A stretch of DNA of 53,846 bases, taken from contig NZ_JAFHKI010000092.1 in NCBI RefSeq assembly GCF_016937615.1, forward strand, positions 1-53,846. The letters run 5' to 3'. The position numbers were made by a program, and so were the translations under genes. Of the stretch, positions 50,452 through 53,846 are shown piece by piece (position 1 is the stretch's first letter; each line of letters begins with the position of its first letter). The stretch is from Pseudomonas lactucae. GTDB taxonomy: Bacteria; Pseudomonadota; Gammaproteobacteria; Pseudomonadales; Pseudomonadaceae. The notes under the pieces were generated by a model. It had not been told where the DNA came from and did no database searches. It saw only the letters and a program-made list of their open reading frames with translations.

Positions 50452-51231
50452 GTGAACCTGGACATCTACCAAGTCGACGCCTTCAGCCAACACCCCTTCG
50501 GCGGCAACCCCGCGGCGGTGTGCCCGCTTACCGAGTGGCTGCCCGACGATCAGCTGCAAAACATCGCCGCTGAAAACAACCTCTCCGAAACCGCTTACTT
50601 CGTGCCTCGTGACGGGTTCTATGAGTTGCGCTGGTTTACCCCGCAAGTCGAGGTCGATCTGTGCGGTCATGCCACCTTGGCGGCAGCGTGGGTGTTGATT
50701 CACCGGTTGCAGAATGCGCCTGAAGTGCTGCGTTTCGCCACGCGCAGCGGTGAGCTGCGGGTCACGCGCGATGGCGATGAACTGGCGATGGATTTCCCGG
50801 CCAGGCAGCCCGAGCGCTGCGAGCCGCCGGCCGGGATGCTCGACGCCCTGGGGATTGAACACGCCGAAGTGTTCGGCACCGATGACTACCTTGTGGTGGT
50901 GGACAGCGAAGCCCGGCTTGCGGCGCTGAAGCCGGATTTTTCGCGCCTCAAAGGCCTGCCTAAACGCGGCATTGCGGTGACAACCAAAGGCACACAGTTT
51001 GATTTTGTTTCGCGCTGGTTCGGGCCGAATGTGGGCATCGATGAAGACCCGGTCACCGGTTCGGCACACACCTCGCTGGCGCCGTTCTGGGCCGAACGCC
51101 TGGGCAAGACAACACTCACGGCCGAGCAAGGCGGCAAACGGCGTGGCCAGTTGCGCTGCGAGCTCAAGGGCGACCGCGTGATCATTTCCGGCAAGGCCGT
51201 GCTGTATCTGCAAGGCCAGATATACCTGTAA
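50452..51231 (+). CDS. PhzF-family isomerase-like protein
   Basis: A 259-residue protein of the PhzF/YddE fold (diaminopimelate epimerase-like). The N-terminus has DIYQVDAFSQHPFGGNPAAVC, with NNLSETAYF carrying the family glutamate, and the C-terminus has GIDEDPVTGSAHTSLAPFW. PhzF itself isomerises a phenazine precursor, but most relatives have unknown substrates and no phenazine genes are nearby. GTG start at 50452 with GGAG 9 bases before. Confidence 0.9.
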   Translation: MNLDIYQVDAFSQHPFGGNPAAVCPLTEWLPDDQLQNIAAENNLSETAYFVPRDGFYELRWFTPQVEVDLCGHATLAAAWVLIHRLQNAPEVLRFATRSGELRVTRDGDELAMDFPARQPERCEPPAGMLDALGIEHAEVFGTDDYLVVVDSEARLAALKPDFSRLKGLPKRGIAVTTKGTQFDFVSRWFGPNVGIDEDPVTGSAHTSLAPFWAERLGKTTLTAEQGGKRRGQLRCELKGDRVIISGKAVLYLQGQIYL

Positions 51232-51266
51232 AAGCAGCTCCCCAAGGACAACAGATCATTCTAAAA

Positions 51267-53095
51267 ATGAACGGAGTTCAGCGCGTGTTTTCGATTTCCC
51301 GCCGTCACTTGTCCATCGCTGCCACAGCCCTGGCCCTTGCCGCCTGCCACACCCCGGTCAACAAACAGCCACCGGCACCGGAGCTGGGCTCAGGCTATCG
51401 CACCGATCTGACCACCCAGCACGCCACACGCCATATGGCGCCGCCGCAAACCCGCTGGCAGCCGAAGCCGGGCGTGAGATGTTGCGCCAAGGCGGGTCGG
51501 CGATCGATGCGGCCATTGCGATGCAAGCGGTGTTGACGCTGGTGGAGCCGCAGTCCTCCGGCATCGGCGGCGGCGCGTTCATCATGCTGTGGGATGGGAA
51601 CCAAGTGCACGCTTATGACGGCCGCGAAACGGCCCCGGCCGGGGCGACTGAGCGGTTGTTCCTGAACGCCGACGGCACGCCGATGGCCTTCAGCGATGCG
51701 CAGATTGGCGGGCGCTCGGTGGGCACGCCCGGGGTGTTGCGCGCGTTGGAAATGGCGCACAGGAAGACCGGCCGCCTGCAATGGGCCACGCTGTTCGAGC
51801 CGGCGATTCGCTTGTCCGAGCAGGGCTTTGCGATCTCCCCGCGCCTGCACAGCTTGATCGCCGCAGACCGTTATATCGCACAGTCGCCAGAGATGGCCGC
51901 CTACTTCCTGAAGGCCGATGGCACGCCCAAGGCCACCGGTACCCTGTTGAAAAACCCGGCGCTGGCCGCCGTGTTCAAGCGCATCGCCAAGGAAGGTCCG
52001 GACGCGCTGTACCAGGGTGCGATTGCCGATGAGATCGCCCGCAAAGTGCAGGGCCACCGCAATACGGGCAGCCTGTCCCAGGCGGACCTCAAGGGCTACG
52101 TCGCCAAGGAGCGCGCGCCGCTGTGCACCGATTACAAACAGTGGAAAGTCTGCGGCATGCCGCCGCCGTCGTCGGGTGGGATTGCGGTGGCGCAGATCCT
52201 GGGGACGTTGCAGGCGCTGGAAGCCCGCGACCCACGCCTGGCCATTGCGCCAATGACACCGCTGAAGAACGCCTCCCCAGCCGGGCTGGAACCTACCCCC
52301 GAAGCGGTGCATCTGATTGCCGAAGCCGGTCGCCTGGCCTTCGCCGACCGTGCGCTGTATGTGGCCGATTCGGACTTCACGCCAGTGCCGGTCGCCGGTC
52401 TGGTCGCGCCGGATTACCTGGCCCAGCGAGCCACCTTGATTGGCGAGCGCAGCATGGGCATTGCCAAACCCGGCCAGCCGGCCGGCATCCAAGTGGCGTA
52501 TGCGCCGGACCGTTCGCCACTGCGCATCTCCACCTCGCAAGTGGTGGCGGTGGATGACCAGGGTGGCGCCGTGTCGATGACCACCACGGTGGAAGCTGCA
52601 TTTGGCGCCCATGTAATGGTCCAGGGTTTCTTGCTGAACAACCAGATGACCGACTTTTCGTTCATCCCTGAAGAAAACGGCCAACCCGTGGCCAACCGTG
52701 TCCAACCCGGCAAACGCCCGCGCTCGGCCATGGCGCCGACCCTGGTGTTCGACCGTCAGAGCGGTGAATTGCTGGCGACAGTCGGCTCGCCCGGCGGCTC
52801 CCAGATCATCGAGTACGTGAGCAAATCCCTGGTGGCGATGCTCGACTGGCACCTCGACCCACAAGCCGCTATCAGCCTGCCCAACTTCGGCAGCCGCAAT
52901 GGGGCTACGGAGCTGGAGGCCGGTTTGTTCAGCCCAGGGTTGAAACAGGCGCTCAAGGATAAAGGCCACGCAATGAGCGAAATTGAGATGACCAGCGGTA
53001 TCCAGGCGATTGTTCGTACGCAGGATGCGCTGGGGAAAGTATCGTTGAGCGGTGGTGCCGACCCACGACGTGAAGGCGAAGCGGTCGGCGACTGA
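51267..53095 (+). pseudogene. ggt: Gamma-glutamyltransferase, lipoprotein type, one-base frameshift
   Basis: An Ntn-hydrolase that cleaves gamma-glutamyl bonds such as that of glutathione. The N-terminal frame has a signal peptide with lipobox ALAAC, so the enzyme is probably membrane-anchored in the periplasm. The second frame (MLRQGGSAIDAAIAMQAVLTLVEPQSSGIGGGAF...) holds nearly all of the enzyme, with the self-cleavage and nucleophile threonine at 52532 (RISTSQVV). The frames are split at about 51440; one missing G (GCGGCC to GCGCC) restores RHMAAAANPLAAEAGREML and a 609-residue protein. Confidence 0.88.
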
Positions 53096-53118
53096 GGTTA
53101 TCGAGCGGAGGCAATCCC

Positions 53119-53841
53119 TTGCACCAGGCAAAAAATCTCGGCGCCATTGCAGGCGTCGATCACGGTTTCTGTTCGATCAACGATCCGCTGCGTCCGGATG
53201 ACCTGTTCATTTGCAAGCAGGTGCACAGTGCCGCAGTGATTGAGTGGCAGGCAGGGCTGGTGGCCAATACGGTCGAAGCCGATGGGGTGCTTACGCACAC
53301 GCATCAGCCGATCGCAGTGATTACCGCAGATTGCCTGCCCATTCTGCTCGCATCGCAAGACGGTCAGCATGTGGCGGCGATTCATGGCGGCTGGAAGGGA
53401 CTGCAACGCGGGATCGTGGCGAATGCGCTGCAACGTTTTGCCGATTTGGGGGTTGCGGCCGACCAGCTGCACGTCGCAATCGGGCCGTCGATCAAGCCCT
53501 GCTGCTATGAAGTGAGCGAAGGGTTTATCTCCGAGTTCCAGGTGGATCAAGGGCACGTGTGGCGTAACGGCGAAGCGCCATGGAGCGTTGCGCAACCCCA
53601 GCCGTTGTTGTCACCGCAGATCCCCCCACCGCATGCGCGGCAAGCACGAAGTGCCTGGTTTGACTTGAGCCGATATGGGCTCATGCTGCTGCAAGCGGTC
53701 GGGGTTGGACGGGAACAGATCGAGGTGAGTGAGGTGTGTACCTACTGCACTTCAACGATGTTCGCCAGCTACCGCCGAAGGACGCATCACCCGGAGGAGG
53801 CGAAGACGTTATTGTATTCGTGGATTGGTCGCAAAGTCTGA
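53119..53841 (+). CDS. Laccase-domain protein (PgeF/YfiH-like)
   Basis: A 240-residue protein of the YfiH/DUF152 family. Conserved parts are KQVHSAAVI, the metal-ligand segments TADCLPILL and IHGGWKGLQRG, and GPSIKPCCYEVSE. Members have been described as polyphenol oxidases and, for E. coli PgeF, as a peptidoglycan-precursor editing amidase. It starts with TTG at 53119, supported by GGAGG about 9 bases before, only 23 bases after ggt, so the two are probably co-transcribed. It is not beside rluD, where the main pseudomonad copy usually lies, so it may be a second paralogue. Confidence 0.82.
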   Translation: MHQAKNLGAIAGVDHGFCSINDPLRPDDLFICKQVHSAAVIEWQAGLVANTVEADGVLTHTHQPIAVITADCLPILLASQDGQHVAAIHGGWKGLQRGIVANALQRFADLGVAADQLHVAIGPSIKPCCYEVSEGFISEFQVDQGHVWRNGEAPWSVAQPQPLLSPQIPPPHARQARSAWFDLSRYGLMLLQAVGVGREQIEVSEVCTYCTSTMFASYRRRTHHPEEAKTLLYSWIGRKV

Positions 53842-53846
53842 CTGTG

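Noticed and set aside
1..53846. CRISPR arrays, insertion sequences, prophage genes, riboswitches
   Set aside because: I saw no regularly spaced repeats, transposase or phage genes, and no recognisable riboswitch upstream of any gene.

Overview
The window is bacterial chromosome with the gene content, GC-rich codon use, REP-type repeats and gene order of the Pseudomonas fluorescens group. The blocks cysD-cysNC / Nif3 / algW, hemH-photolyase, and murI-moeB-prmC-prfA-hemA / TPR lipoprotein-lolB-ispE-tRNA-Gln-prs-rplY-pth-ychF-tRNA-Met follow the order remembered from other Pseudomonas genomes.

Layout. 1-5150: sulfate activation (cysD, cysNC), a Nif3-family protein and the AlgW periplasmic protease. 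5195-7348: a TonB-dependent siderophore receptor behind a Fur-like site. 7385-10735: ferrochelatase and a TIGR01777 epimerase, divergent from a renalase-type flavoprotein and a small Trp-rich protein. 10752-19167: an apparent light-response operon (DUF523/DUF1722 protein, MerR/LitR-type regulator, CPD photolyase, SnoaL-like, SDR, FAD oxidoreductase, DUF1365, Cfa-like methyltransferase, DUF2878). It is preceded by two perfect copies of the TGTACA-N12-TGTACA element known for Pseudomonas class II LitR proteins. 19221-32065: YkgJ-like protein, PagL and housekeeping genes. 32123-49942: a compact Hrp1-type type III secretion system lying between ychF and tRNA-Met. 50153-53841: tRNA-Met, a PhzF-like protein, a lipoprotein-type gamma-glutamyltransferase and a laccase-domain (PgeF-like) protein.

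The secretion system carries its whole control circuit. A single sigma-54 activator (RspR) would act at an upstream element (TGCAA-N4-TTGCG), a consensus IHF site and a -24/-12 promoter in front of rspL, a HrpL-type ECF sigma factor. RspL would then read three hrp boxes (GGAAC[C/T]-N16-CCACACA), one in front of each structural operon. The position expected for the HrpA pilin holds a 58-codon ORF. No hrpZ, hrpV, second activator or effector gene is visible.

Seven genes (epimerase, FAD oxidoreductase, pagL, murI, ispE, rspP, ggt) are each interrupted by what looks like one missing base, usually in a G doublet. Two of them (murI, ispE) are normally essential, so consensus errors are the likeliest explanation. 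These genes are annotated over their full restored span.

Calls rest on reading translations, motifs and gene order. No database search was possible.
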